From the NCBI RefSeq assembly GCF_003285015.1, contig NZ_QMFB01000001.1, forward strand, positions 744,001 through 808,000: a stretch of 64,000 nt of DNA, read 5' to 3'. Position 1 is the stretch's first letter, and every line of letters begins with the position of its first letter. Shown piece after piece: positions 16,759 to 25,625 of this stretch. Source of the stretch: Paenibacillus contaminans. GTDB taxonomy: Bacteria > Bacillota > Bacilli > Paenibacillales > NBRC-103111. Position numbers and translations under genes: made by a program. Under the pieces are notes generated by a model. The model had not been told where the DNA came from, did not search any database, and was given only the letters and a program-made list of their open reading frames with translations.

Positions 16759-17583
16759 CTGCTGTCGATTGGCGAATTCTCGAAAATATGCGAAGTGTCT
16801 ACAAAAACGCTTAGATATTATGATGAAATTGGGTTAATTACGCCTGATGAAATCAATCCCGAAAACGGTTATCGATATTATTCGATCGGGCAGCTTAAAA
16901 AGATGCTTTTGATCAACCGCTTGAAATCTTATCATTTTTCTCTGGAAGAAATCAAAGCGGTTATGGAAATGGAAGAGGATCAAGCGGAAGAGAAGCTTTG
17001 CTCCGCCCTCAATCGCAAGAAAAGGGATATTCAGGATAAGCTCCTCGCTCTTGAACATACCCTTAAACAAATGAGTAGTGATATTTTGAATTTGGAGAAG
17101 GGCATACCGATCATGTCCTATATAGACAAAATTGAAGTGCAGCTAGTTGAAACACGGCCTTTGAATATCCTTTATGTACGTCAAATGATGAACAGCGGCG
17201 GCTATATTGCTGGATATGGTAAATATTTTAACGATATATATGGAAAAATCGCTACGGAAAAACTCACTATGCTTGGTACTCCGATGACGATTTATCACAG
17301 CCCCGAGTTCAATCCTGCCGGCAATGATACGGAGTTTGCGATTCCGGTCGAGGAGTCGGTAAAGGGGACGAGAGATTTTCCCGGCGGTTTATGCGCGATG
17401 TCTGTGCTAAAAGGACCGTATTCAGAATTGACGTCGGTTTATGCGAAGCTGAGAGAATGGGTGGAAAATGAAAGCTATGAATTGGTGAGATCCCCGTATG
17501 AAGTCTATATTACCGACCCGAATCAATGTGCCGTACAAGAGGAGATCGTTACCGAGGTATACTTTCCCGTAAAGAAAAAATAG
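16759..17583 (+). CDS. MerR-family regulator with GyrI-like effector-binding domain
   Basis: A 274-residue multidrug-type regulator. The winged-helix MerR domain is at about 1-70 (LSIGEFSKICEVSTKTLRYY, then GYRYYSIGQLKKM). A dimerisation coiled coil follows at 75-115, and a GyrI-like ligand pocket at about 125-274. The start is uncertain. CTG 16759 lies 7 bases after AAGGAGG and gives the usual LLSIGEF N-terminus, whereas in-frame ATGs at 16726 and 16738 have no ribosome binding site of their own. It is probably autoregulated from the 19-bp-spacer promoter. The hydrolase gene 28 bases downstream is likely in the same operon. Confidence 0.9.
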   Translation: MLSIGEFSKICEVSTKTLRYYDEIGLITPDEINPENGYRYYSIGQLKKMLLINRLKSYHFSLEEIKAVMEMEEDQAEEKLCSALNRKKRDIQDKLLALEHTLKQMSSDILNLEKGIPIMSYIDKIEVQLVETRPLNILYVRQMMNSGGYIAGYGKYFNDIYGKIATEKLTMLGTPMTIYHSPEFNPAGNDTEFAIPVEESVKGTRDFPGGLCAMSVLKGPYSELTSVYAKLREWVENESYELVRSPYEVYITDPNQCAVQEEIVTEVYFPVKKK

Positions 17584-17611
17584 CATCCTCAATAAATTGG
17601 AGGTATCAGGC

Positions 17612-18634
17612 ATGCAGAGAAACTACCGGCCAACGACGGAATGGCAAGCCGTTAACCCGGAAACCTTGAACATGGACTCCGGAAAGCTTTCAGAGCTCGA
17701 ACCCGTGATAGTATCCGACTACAGCAACATAAACGGCATTGTTGTTGTGAAAGCAGGAAATATTGCTTATGAAAAGTATTTTAATGGCTACGGTCCGAAT
17801 GATACTTTTCATGTGACATCGGTAACGAAAAGCATCATATCCGCTCTAATCGGTATTGCCATTGATGCAAGATTTATTGAACATGCAGATCAGAAGGTAC
17901 TGGACTTTTTCCCCGAATATGTTCCCGATGCAGCTGATAAACAGAAACGCGAAATCACGATACGCCATCTACTCACTATGACGGTTCCCTATCCTTTTGA
18001 GGACTGGCAAGAACCGCTGGAAAACATGTGCATACAGCCTGATTGGACAAAATATATTCTAGATATTATGGGGCAAAACGGTCATATCGGAGCTTTTAAG
18101 TATTCCACCGCAGGAGCGCACCTGCTTTCCGCGATCATCACACGCAGCACAGGGAAAAGTGCCAGAGAATTTGCCAATGAACGTTTATTTGGCCCAATCG
18201 GCATCAAAGAAATTCCGGATTATGAAATGAAGGCATTCGGATTTGACGAGTTGTTCGGCAAAAATGTGAAAGGCTGGGTGAATGACCCGCAGCATCATTC
18301 CACAGGCGGATGGGGACTAACCCTTAATCCCCGTGATATGGCACGTTTTGGCTTGCTATACCTGCGTCGTGGCATTTGGGATAATAATCAGATTATTTCC
18401 AAGACATGGATTGACGAATCGATCGCGAAAACCCCCAATCATTACGGTTATATGTGGTGGTTACGTGAAGAGAACGGCGTTTCAGCGTATTCAGCTCATG
18501 GCGATGGCGGCAATGTCATTTGTTGTGTTCCGGAAAAAGACCTTGTCGTAGCAATTGCATCGGAATTCATGATGAATCCTCGTGACCGGTGGACGCTCAT
18601 AAAGGAATCCATTATTCCGTCAATAATGGACTGA
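17612..18634 (+). CDS. Serine hydrolase, beta-lactamase/PBP4* family (class C fold)
   Basis: A 340-residue penicillin-binding-protein-like hydrolase. The nucleophile motif SVTK is at residues 70-73, the YST motif at 164-166 matches the Y-x-N/S position, and HGDGG near residue 300 is the KTG-like triad box. There is no signal peptide, so it is cytoplasmic and more likely an esterase or amidase than a wall enzyme. ATG 17612 follows GGAGG. The TTG at 17597 is in frame but lies on top of that site. It is 28 bases downstream of the MerR gene and is a likely target of it. Confidence 0.88.
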   Translation: MQRNYRPTTEWQAVNPETLNMDSGKLSELEPVIVSDYSNINGIVVVKAGNIAYEKYFNGYGPNDTFHVTSVTKSIISALIGIAIDARFIEHADQKVLDFFPEYVPDAADKQKREITIRHLLTMTVPYPFEDWQEPLENMCIQPDWTKYILDIMGQNGHIGAFKYSTAGAHLLSAIITRSTGKSAREFANERLFGPIGIKEIPDYEMKAFGFDELFGKNVKGWVNDPQHHSTGGWGLTLNPRDMARFGLLYLRRGIWDNNQIISKTWIDESIAKTPNHYGYMWWLREENGVSAYSAHGDGGNVICCVPEKDLVVAIASEFMMNPRDRWTLIKESIIPSIMD

Positions 18635-18648
18635 TTTGATACCAATTC

Positions 18649-18692
18649 AAGCACGCGGCAACGAGAGTTTGCCCACGTGCTTTGTTTTGTAC
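18649..18692. terminator. Bidirectional terminator
   Basis: AAGCACG (18649-18655) pairs with CGTGCTT (18676-18682), and an inner GGCAA/TTGCC extends the stem. TTTGTTTTG follows on the plus strand. It sits between the convergent hydrolase genes. Confidence 0.65.
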
Positions 18693-18702
18693 TTTGCCTC
18701 AT

Positions 18703-19425
18703 TTACCTCACATTTTCCATGAAGTCCTCTAAAATAACCCTTAATCCGTCCGGATCGCTTAGCATCGGTAAATGTCCTGTTTCCAAACTTCGTACGAATT
18801 GCGGTGAAAGGTTAGAAATCATGTGATCTTGCAAAGATGGACTGAGTTCTTTATCATTGGTTAGCTTCACGTATAGCCTAGGCACGTTCGGAGAGGAAAC
18901 GCCTATTCGGTCCATATACACACGAATTGCTTCGGGAATGAATCCTTTAGTGATTTCAGCAGTGTGATCCGGCGAAAGATCGTGGCATAACCCTGCGCGT
19001 ATGGCGGATTCCGGAGGTTTCGTGCCCAAGGTTCGCAGAATAGCGGACATGATCATTCTTTTTGGAAAAGGCAATACGGATAAAAAGGATCCGCCATTCT
19101 TCGGGATTGCTGCTCCTACCGCGACAAAACCTGCCAATCGATCAGTCAGTTGTGCAGCTAGTTTAAGTGCGAGAACGCCCCCAAGCGAATGCGCTACAAG
19201 TACTAGTTTGTGAATTCCCCATTCGTCCACTTGTCGTTTAATATGCATCACATAATCCTCCATAGAAAGTCGGCTCCTTGCATCAACCGTGCCTTTCCTC
19301 AAAGGGAAATCAACAAGCAAAATGGGATGTTCCAATCCCTCAACAACTTTACTCCAAATTCGGCTTTCCAAGCCGGCTCCATTTATGAATACAACGCCGA
19401 TTTTCTGAAGCAGCTTCGTTTGCAT
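18703..19425 (-). CDS. Alpha/beta-hydrolase fold protein
   Basis: A 240-residue hydrolase. The oxyanion strand is VVFINGAGLE (11-20), the nucleophile elbow is AHSLGG with Ser80, and the catalytic His lies in ETGHLP near residue 220. The fold resembles MenH/esterase-type enzymes, and the substrate is unknown. ATG 19425 is preferred because GAAGGGG lies about 10 bases upstream. ATG 19434 is only one base from that site. It is divergent from a WYL regulator, and the intergenic region holds a dyad at 19,490-19,506, so control by that regulator is likely. Confidence 0.87.
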   Translation of the reverse strand: MQTKLLQKIGVVFINGAGLESRIWSKVVEGLEHPILLVDFPLRKGTVDARSRLSMEDYVMHIKRQVDEWGIHKLVLVAHSLGGVLALKLAAQLTDRLAGFVAVGAAIPKNGGSFLSVLPFPKRMIMSAILRTLGTKPPESAIRAGLCHDLSPDHTAEITKGFIPEAIRVYMDRIGVSSPNVPRLYVKLTNDKELSPSLQDHMISNLSPQFVRSLETGHLPMLSDPDGLRVILEDFMENVR

Positions 19426-19489
19426 TTCAATCATGCCCCTTCAATAGGTTGTCGTTTCATTGGTTATGGGATCATGATATCATCTAAAC

Positions 19490-19506
19490 AAGACAGATTA
19501 TGTCTT
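19490..19506. promoter_or_regulatory. Candidate operator between divergent hydrolase and WYL regulator genes
   Basis: AAGACA GATTA TGTCTT is a perfect 6-bp inverted repeat with a 5-base spacer, in the 127-base shared promoter region. It is placed where a regulator could control both directions. Confidence 0.4.
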
Positions 19507-19552
19507 ATATATGCGATACAATAAAAGAAAAAGTCGGAAATGAGTTGAGGCA

Positions 19553-20506
19553 TTGCAAAAGTCACAGCGTCTCATTCAATTGATTATGAGGATCAACGCC
19601 AAACCGTCCTTCACCGTCAGGGAACTGGCCGATGAATTCGGTCTGTCTACACGAACGATTACAAGGGATCTGTTAGAGCTGAGCGAACTTGGCGTCCCCG
19701 TTTATTCCATCCAAGGAAGAGGAGGCGGGTATAAACTCCTTCAAGAAAGGCTTTTACCGCCGATCAGCTTTACCGAGGGGGAAGCGATCGCTCTGTTTTT
19801 CGCGTGCCAGACGTTGGATTATTTCAGTTCCTTGCCATTTGGCGATGGGGCCGATTCCGCGCTTCATAAGTTTTATCATTACTTGCCTGCCGATTTGAAG
19901 GAACGGATTGACCGGCTAAAGAACAGGATCATGTTCTGGAGCCCGTATCGCCCGATGTCTGCGGAAATTCTTCAAACCCTGATGCAAGCCATTATGATCG
20001 GCCGTGTAGTCGCCATAACATACAAATCAAGCGGCGGAATATCGGAGCGTAATATTCAGCCCATCGGCCTTTATTCCAGCTCCGGTTATTGGTATTGTCC
20101 CGCCTATTGCTTCAGTAAAGAAGACATCAGGCAGTTTAGGGCCGATCGGATCCTTTCCGCAGTGCTGAACGATACGATTCCTTGCCGAGCGGATGTAAGC
20201 GGGAAGTCATTATTGGATAAGCCCACTAAAGATCACTTGGAACAAACGCTGCTTCAACTCGAAATGACGAGTAAAGGGGTGTGGATGTTGGAATCCAACC
20301 CTCACATCGCTCCTTATATACAGCGCAATGAAGATGGAAGCGGGACGGCAACCATTCAAATAGCGGCAGAAGACTTGAGTTTTTACGTGGATCTGATCTG
20401 GCAGCTGGGAGGAGAAGGCAAAATCGTAGGACCTGCGGAGGGAGTTGCATACATGAAGCAAAAAATCGAGTCCATGTGCTCCCTATATCGTACGGAGTTT
20501 CTGTAG
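19553..20506 (+). CDS. YafY-type transcriptional regulator with WYL domain
   Basis: A 317-residue regulator. The DeoR-like helix-turn-helix is at residues 1-60 (FTVRELADEFGLSTRTITRDLLEL), followed by a wing with GGGY. A WYL ligand-sensing domain lies at about 135-215 (VAITYKSSG..IQPIGLYSSSGYWYCPAY) and a C-terminal extension runs to 317. WYL domains bind small ligands or nucleic acids. The start is TTG 19553, giving the expected LQKSQRLIQLI N-terminus with GGAAATGAG upstream. It is divergent from the alpha/beta hydrolase, its probable target. Confidence 0.92.
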   Translation: MQKSQRLIQLIMRINAKPSFTVRELADEFGLSTRTITRDLLELSELGVPVYSIQGRGGGYKLLQERLLPPISFTEGEAIALFFACQTLDYFSSLPFGDGADSALHKFYHYLPADLKERIDRLKNRIMFWSPYRPMSAEILQTLMQAIMIGRVVAITYKSSGGISERNIQPIGLYSSSGYWYCPAYCFSKEDIRQFRADRILSAVLNDTIPCRADVSGKSLLDKPTKDHLEQTLLQLEMTSKGVWMLESNPHIAPYIQRNEDGSGTATIQIAAEDLSFYVDLIWQLGGEGKIVGPAEGVAYMKQKIESMCSLYRTEFL

Positions 20507-20561
20507 ACGTATTGAACGGGCACTCTATAGGCAGATTAAACGGAAAAATTAAGGAAGGTAT

Positions 20562-20768
20562 ATGATGATCCATAATCTACTTGTAGGTCTAAGAAGAATG
20601 ACCGAGCGCGACTATGAAATAATGCTGGAATGGCGACAATACGATGAGGTGAAAAAATTTTATAGCAATCCCCATTATACTTATACTTTAGAAAAAGTAG
20701 TGAAAAAATATAAAGCTAGGATCGAGGGCAAGGATGCTAAAATACCCATTATCATTGAGTTATGCTAA
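20562..20768 (+). pseudogene. N-terminal fragment of a GNAT acetyltransferase
   Basis: About 68 residues match the first third of an AacA/RimJ-like acetyltransferase (LRRMTERDYEIMLEWRQYDEVKKFY, then KIPIIIE). A frameshift follows. Dropping one T in GAGTTATG near 20,757-20,763 continues as EYANGI, as expected for this family, but the sequence beyond is scrambled and no acetyl-CoA loop appears before the next gene. AAGGAAGG precedes the start, so the fragment may still be translated. Decayed remnant. Confidence 0.7.
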
Positions 20769-20908
20769 TGGAATACTCTTATCCGTATGTACCGTAATGT
20801 TGAAACAAGCGGTAGTAAGAAAAAGAAACGCTGACATACTCGTGTCAGTGATGGGTGTTTATACTAGCATTAATAACGAAAAATTATTCCCGTTGGAGGA
20901 AGAGAAGA

Positions 20909-21343
20909 ATGAACATGAATCAAACCTTGCGAGGATTTGCGACCATCAGTTACTGGGCAGATGATATGGAGGCGGCGAAGGCGTGGTACTCGGAGTTTCT
21001 GGGAAGTACGCCTTACTTCGAACGTTCAGGTCCGGATGGCCAATTAGTCTATGCCGAGTTTCGCTTAGGAGACTACCAGCACGAACTGGGTTTGATCGAC
21101 CGCCGTTTTGCTCCTGCACGTTCATCGGCTGGCCCCGGTGGAGCCATCATGTACTGGCATGTCGACGATATTGAAGCTACACTTAATAAATTGAAGTCCA
21201 TGGGAGCGCAAGAGTACGAACCGCTCATACACCGTGGGGAGGGATTCGTCACGGCTTCCGTCACGGATCCATTTGGTAACGTGCTGGGTATTATGTATAA
21301 CGCCCACTATTTGGAGATGCTCGATTCCAGAATTCAGGGGTGA
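20909..21343 (+). CDS. VOC-family (glyoxalase/bleomycin-resistance fold) protein
   Basis: A 144-residue protein with one complete VOC module of two beta-alpha-beta-beta-beta units. Recognisable segments are SYWADDMEAAKAWYSEFLG (13-31), VYAEFRLGDYQHELGLID, MYWHVDDIEATLNKLKSMGA and the closing ASVTDPFGNVLGIM. Members bind metal and act as dioxygenases, isomerases or antibiotic-binding proteins, and which applies is not visible. ATG 20909 lies 8 bases after GGAGG. The stop is 7 bases from the next start, so it is co-transcribed with the YdeI-like gene. Confidence 0.9.
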   Translation: MNMNQTLRGFATISYWADDMEAAKAWYSEFLGSTPYFERSGPDGQLVYAEFRLGDYQHELGLIDRRFAPARSSAGPGGAIMYWHVDDIEATLNKLKSMGAQEYEPLIHRGEGFVTASVTDPFGNVLGIMYNAHYLEMLDSRIQG

Positions 21344-21350
21344 TCCGTAC

Positions 21351-21908
21351 GTGGTAATAGATAAAGTCGTAAACGTTCAGACTCGACAAGAATGGCGAGA
21401 GTGGTTAAATGATCATTCCGGTACAGAAGATTATTGTTGGTTGCTAACTACAAATCAGTCCGTAAGTTACTTAGATCTTGTTGAAGAAGCCTTGTGTTTT
21501 GGCTGGATTGACAGTACGCGCAAAAAAATAGACGATAATCAGATGGCGCAACGTTATTCACCCAGGAAAAAAAGGAGTTCTTGGACGGAGCTCAATAAAG
21601 AGCGTGTCAGACGATTAGATAAATTAGGATTCATGACAAATGCGGGAAAACGGGTATTGCCGGATATGAACGCCGAATCTTTTATCATTAATGAAGATAT
21701 CCTAGCGATACTGCGTCAGGATGAAGCGCTTTATCGAAATTTTCGAGCCTTGCCGGAACTATATGTTAGAATTAAGATTGACAATATCCAATCCGTGCGG
21801 AATGATGAGACGTTGTATCATAATCGATTGACAAAGTTTATTGAACATACCCGTATCGATAAAATGTATGGACAATGGCATGATAATGGTCGACTTTTGG
21901 ATTATTGA
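21351..21908 (+). CDS. YdeI/OmpD-associated family protein
   Basis: A 185-residue protein of the YdeI/OmdA family. The N-terminal part has the family features YCWLLTTNQSVSYLDLVEEALCFGWIDSTRKKID and YSPRKKRSSWTELNKERVRRLDKLG. The C-terminal part is helical, with charged residues. Bacillus YdeI has been linked to protection against bacteriocin-like peptides, but a biochemical activity is not established. GTG 21351 is chosen because AGGGGTG lies 8 bases upstream and because the frame upstream would run through the VOC gene. It belongs to the VOC/YdeI/nucleotidase run. Confidence 0.85.
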   Translation: MVIDKVVNVQTRQEWREWLNDHSGTEDYCWLLTTNQSVSYLDLVEEALCFGWIDSTRKKIDDNQMAQRYSPRKKRSSWTELNKERVRRLDKLGFMTNAGKRVLPDMNAESFIINEDILAILRQDEALYRNFRALPELYVRIKIDNIQSVRNDETLYHNRLTKFIEHTRIDKMYGQWHDNGRLLDY

Positions 21909-21956
21909 TTGCATGTTGCAAGCTGTAACGAATCAGAAATAGGGGGGAGTTATCCA

Positions 21957-22517
21957 TTGCATATTGGAGTAGATTTAGACAACACGGTTCTTGATGCCAC
22001 TTCCTCTTATTTATTTTATTATAATAAAGCTTCCGGCAAATCGTTTGTTTCTGAAGATGTCCAAGATTTTTATTTGTACCGGTTGTATGGGTGGGATCAA
22101 ACAGAACGTGAAAAAGTTTATCATACATATGGTCACGATATTCATTGGCATTCCCGTCCTTTTCCTATGGCAGTAGAAGTATTACGGGAACTGTTTATTC
22201 ATCATGAAATATCAATTATTACTGCTCGTCCCTCGCTGTTTCGAGATGTTACCGTAAAATGGCTTGATTATCATGGAATCACATACCATCGTATCGTGTT
22301 TACTGAAAATAAACGGCATGAATGTATAAGTTCAAACGTAGATGTGTTGATTGATGACGCTCCCCATTACGCTGCAGAGTTTGCGCACCACAATATGCCT
22401 GTTATTTTATTTGATCAGCCTTATAATTCTTCGGTAAACACGAAGCTGGTTAATCGTGCCGCCAATTGGTTGGACGTAAAAAGAATCCTTTCGGAGTTAG
22501 ATTCCGCTATTCGATAG
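21957..22517 (+). CDS. HAD-family 5'(3')-deoxyribonucleotidase-like phosphatase
   Basis: A 186-residue HAD phosphatase. Motif I is GVDLDNT with Asp6 and Asp8, motif II is SIITARPS, and motif III/IV is VDVLIDDAP with the acidic pair. This layout matches NT5C-type nucleotidases (YorS/YqfW group), which remove phosphate from nucleotides. TTG 21957 is the likely start, with GGGGGGAG 8 bases upstream. The 16 codons before it in frame (from 21909) carry no site. It is AT-rich and ends the run started at 20,909. Confidence 0.82.
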   Translation: MHIGVDLDNTVLDATSSYLFYYNKASGKSFVSEDVQDFYLYRLYGWDQTEREKVYHTYGHDIHWHSRPFPMAVEVLRELFIHHEISIITARPSLFRDVTVKWLDYHGITYHRIVFTENKRHECISSNVDVLIDDAPHYAAEFAHHNMPVILFDQPYNSSVNTKLVNRAANWLDVKRILSELDSAIR

Positions 22518-22535
22518 ATCAATGAACACATCATG

Positions 22536-22576
22536 AAACACAACAGATGGCTATAAAGTCTGTTGTGTTTATTTTA
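22536..22576 (+). terminator. Rho-independent terminator
   Basis: AAACACAACAGA (22536-22547) is fully complementary to TCTGTTGTGTTT (22559-22570), with an 11-base loop and ATTTTAT after it. It lies just after the nucleotidase gene. Confidence 0.85.
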
Positions 22577-22699
22577 TCCAGGGACCGCATCATGGCATGC
22601 GATTTTTTTATTTTGTCCAAGAATAACAGAAACGTCAGATTTTAATTTCTCCCGGCATCATATATGATGAATGCCCATAAAAGGAGGAGCTTTACATCT

Positions 22700-22759
22700 A
22701 TGAAAAACTCGCTGGTAATCGATGCGATTCCGATAAGGCTCATAATCCATAGAGCATAA
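22700..22759 (+). CDS. Possible 19-codon upstream reading frame
   Basis: ATG 22700 follows AAAGGAGGAGC, one of the best ribosome binding sites in the window, but the frame closes after 19 codons (MKNSLVIDAIPIRL to stop). It ends 51 bases before the solute-binding protein start. It may be a leader peptide, or the stub of a lost N-terminal region of the downstream gene. Confidence 0.35.
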   Translation: MKNSLVIDAIPIRLIIHRA

Positions 22760-22810
22760 GTGTTGAAGAGTGTATGTGTTCAAATTAAACAATGGGAAGG
22801 AGCAAAGGCA

Positions 22811-23986
22811 TTGACATTGGTGAATAAACAAGTTGTGTTGAAAGTAGCTTACGACGAGGAGTGGCAAACCGAAAGCTTGAAGGAGGTTACAAGAGGATTT
22901 GAAAAACAGCATCAAGGGGTAAGCGTGGAACTATTGCTGGACGCGAACCTTAGAGAAAAGGTGTTGAGCGGGGAAATCCAAGCTGATCTTATGCAGATGT
23001 ATAACAGCGACTTTCATTCTTATCGTAAGCGTGGAATCGTCGCAGATCTGACGCCTTGGGTGGAACGAAGCGGTTTGAAGGTGAACGAACGGTTTCATTC
23101 CGGGATTTTCAACTTGTGTCGGACAGCTGACGGGATTGCCGGTATCCCCATTTCTGCAACAACCAAAGGAGTGTTTTATAATAAACGCTGGTTCCAACAA
23201 GCGCAAATATCTTTCCCTGCCGATAACTGGACATGGAATGATTTTATGGACATCTCGTTACAATTAGCCAAAACACGCGGCCAAGCGGAAGGCGATTATG
23301 CAGTGCGCATACCGTTCCACTGGGAATACCTATGGAGTATTGTGAAATCGTTCGACGGAGCATTTTTTTCTCCGGATGGGAAGGCAGAGGGATATTTGAA
23401 CGGAAGAACAACCGTTGAAGCCATACAGTGGGTGCTGGACCTTATACATAAACATAAAGTCTCCCCGCAAACGAACGGTTATTTCGATACATCAGCGTTT
23501 CAAAATAATCAAATCGGTATGATTTTTGAATACTTTATTCCACTTCAATATTTGGAAGCTGAAATGGGCGACGATTTAGGCATCGCAGCGATTCCATCAT
23601 GGGACAGCGATAAGCCGGCGGAACAAATCCCGTGGCTTTGCGGGTTTGGAATGAGCGCGGGATCGTCCCATCCGGAGCTTGCATGGTCTTTACTGGAAGT
23701 TTTAACGATGAAAAGTAATCCGTTAACCGGTATCGTGACGGAAGGGTTTATTGCCCCGTTAAAGCAGACCTATACCGATGTCGGCCATGACAAGAACCGT
23801 AACCGTAATTTCATCCTCCAACAGTGCAATCTCATGAACAATACACGGTTTACACCGACTTCATCGGAATTTCAACACCTTGATTCCACGTTCTCGCCGA
23901 ACTTAAATAAGCTACTGGAAGAAGGCAGCGATGTCCAAGCCTTGTTAAACGACTTGGCGCGTTCATGGGATGAATCACACCGTTAG
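22811..23986 (+). CDS. Family 1 solute-binding protein lacking a signal peptide
   Basis: A 391-residue protein with the fold of sugar-binding ABC proteins. Visible features are LKEVTRGFEKQHQGVSVELL near the start, GIPISATTKGVFYNKRWFQQA and NWTWNDFMDISLQLAK in the hinge region, and ELAWSLLEVLTM near the end. There is no signal peptide or lipobox, and no transporter genes lie beside it. It may therefore be a cytoplasmic sugar sensor, or the C-terminal half of a GntR/solute-binding fusion that lost its DNA-binding part. TTG 22811 has AAGGAG 8 bases upstream. Confidence 0.82.
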   Translation: MTLVNKQVVLKVAYDEEWQTESLKEVTRGFEKQHQGVSVELLLDANLREKVLSGEIQADLMQMYNSDFHSYRKRGIVADLTPWVERSGLKVNERFHSGIFNLCRTADGIAGIPISATTKGVFYNKRWFQQAQISFPADNWTWNDFMDISLQLAKTRGQAEGDYAVRIPFHWEYLWSIVKSFDGAFFSPDGKAEGYLNGRTTVEAIQWVLDLIHKHKVSPQTNGYFDTSAFQNNQIGMIFEYFIPLQYLEAEMGDDLGIAAIPSWDSDKPAEQIPWLCGFGMSAGSSHPELAWSLLEVLTMKSNPLTGIVTEGFIAPLKQTYTDVGHDKNRNRNFILQQCNLMNNTRFTPTSSEFQHLDSTFSPNLNKLLEEGSDVQALLNDLARSWDESHR

Positions 23987-24042
23987 ATGGGGAATGATGG
24001 AACCACATTGTTGTCTAGATCGGGTTTCTTGCTTGATACAGG

Positions 24043-24088
24043 AACAAGACTACTGCCTCTAAGAAGGAAGTAGTCTTGTTTGTTGTTT
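24043..24088. terminator. Bidirectional terminator
   Basis: AACAAGACTACT (24043-24054) pairs perfectly with AGTAGTCTTGTT (24069-24080), followed by TGTTGTTTTA. It separates the convergent solute-binding protein and efflux pump genes. Confidence 0.8.
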
Positions 24089-25608
24089 TATGCTTTCTTC
24101 AGAACAGTGTGTTTCATTCCGGCGTTGGACGGCTCCTCGACCGCTTGTTTTACACGTTTGATAAAAAATGAGAGCAGCAAGCCGATAACACCGATCCCAA
24201 CAATTACGAGATACGCATCATTGATCCCCTGTATGGTTGCTTCCGTAACTAACTGAGCTTGCGTTGCGCCTTCTTTCCCGCCTGAAGCTATCATATCTTG
24301 CATATGCGTTTTTGTGCGGTCGCTCATGACGGTTACGAGCAATGAAGTGCCCACTGCGCCGGCAACTTGGCGAATGGTATTCGAGATTGCCGTACCATGT
24401 CCATTCAATCGGGCCGGCAGCTGATTTAAGCCGGCGGTTTGAATCGGCATGAGAAGCAGCGCCATCCCGATACGACGAGCTGTAGACATAAGCAATAAAT
24501 AGGTATAGGTAGTCGAGTCCGTTAAGTCAATAAAACCGAGCGTAGTTACAATCGTAATAATCATACCGATGACGGATAACCATTTTGCGCCGAAACGATC
24601 GAAAAGTTTGCCGGTAACCGGCATTAGGAAACCCATCACAAGAGCGCCCGGTAACATCAGGAAACCGGATTCCAGAGCCGTATACCCGCGCGCACTTTGC
24701 AAATAAAGCGGCAGCAGCATCATATCCGCGTACATGACCATCGTTACCGCGATATTGATAATCGTCGTCAAGGAGAACATATTATACTTGAATGCCCGCA
24801 GATCGAGTAACGGTTCGCGGGAAACCAGCTGTCTCCATGTAAAAAAGGCTAGAGCTACGACACCGACAATAATGGAAAGAAGAACCTCCGAACTCGACCA
24901 GCCTTCGCTGCCGGCCCGGCTAAATCCGTATAGCAATGTGCCGAAGCCTATCGTGGAAAGGGCGACGCTCAGTATATCAAATTTTGTGTTAACGCGTTCG
25001 GATACATTTTTCAAGAAAACGAACCCGCATGCAATGACAATAAGCGCCAGCGGAATCATGGCATAAAACATCGTTTCCCAAGCGTAGTTTTCCAGGACGT
25101 AACCGGCAAGCGTCGGTCCGATCGCCGGGGCAAAAATGATGGCTAGTCCCATCATTCCCATTGCAGCTCCTCTTTTATCGGGAGGGAACAGGGTCAAAAT
25201 GACATTCGTTAGAAGCGGCATAATAATACCGGCACCGGCTGCCTGAATCATACGTCCGGTCAGCAGAACGGAGAAGTCCGCAGCAATCGCGGAAACAATG
25301 GTTCCGATCAGGAAGATGATCATCGATGTCTGAAAAAGCTGTCTTGTACTGAATCGCTGCATGAAATAGGCCGTAATGGGGATCAGCACGCCGTTAACCA
25401 GCATATAGCCGGTAGTTAACCACTGGGCGGTTGTGGCGGAAATATCAAAGTCCTTCATAAGTTCGGGTGTTGCTACACTCATGATGGTTTGATTCAAGGT
25501 GGCGAGAAATGCACCCAAAATCATGACAAATAAAATGGGACCTCTTTTCACGGTACTACCGTCTATCTCCTTTTCTTTTTCTTTACTCACTTTCTCCATC
25601 CTCTCCAT
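24088..25608 (-). CDS. DHA2-family (14-TM) drug/H+ antiporter, MFS
   Basis: A 506-residue multidrug efflux protein of the EmrB/QacA/LmrB group. About 14 hydrophobic segments run from residue 25 to 490. Motif C of drug antiporters shows as GLAIIFAPAIGPTLAGYV, motif A as YFMQRFSTRQLF in loop 2-3, and the N-terminal LGAFLATLNQTIMSVATPEL is diagnostic of DHA2. The charged 20-residue N-terminus is cytoplasmic. The ribosome binding site is unremarkable (AGAGAAAG), and ATG 25599 is an alternative. A TetR regulator is transcribed divergently. Confidence 0.93.
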   Translation of the reverse strand: MERMEKVSKEKEKEIDGSTVKRGPILFVMILGAFLATLNQTIMSVATPELMKDFDISATTAQWLTTGYMLVNGVLIPITAYFMQRFSTRQLFQTSMIIFLIGTIVSAIAADFSVLLTGRMIQAAGAGIIMPLLTNVILTLFPPDKRGAAMGMMGLAIIFAPAIGPTLAGYVLENYAWETMFYAMIPLALIVIACGFVFLKNVSERVNTKFDILSVALSTIGFGTLLYGFSRAGSEGWSSSEVLLSIIVGVVALAFFTWRQLVSREPLLDLRAFKYNMFSLTTIINIAVTMVMYADMMLLPLYLQSARGYTALESGFLMLPGALVMGFLMPVTGKLFDRFGAKWLSVIGMIITIVTTLGFIDLTDSTTYTYLLLMSTARRIGMALLLMPIQTAGLNQLPARLNGHGTAISNTIRQVAGAVGTSLLVTVMSDRTKTHMQDMIASGGKEGATQAQLVTEATIQGINDAYLVIVGIGVIGLLLSFFIKRVKQAVEEPSNAGMKHTVLKKA

Positions 25609-25625
25609 CTTTCTCTAGACTTAAT

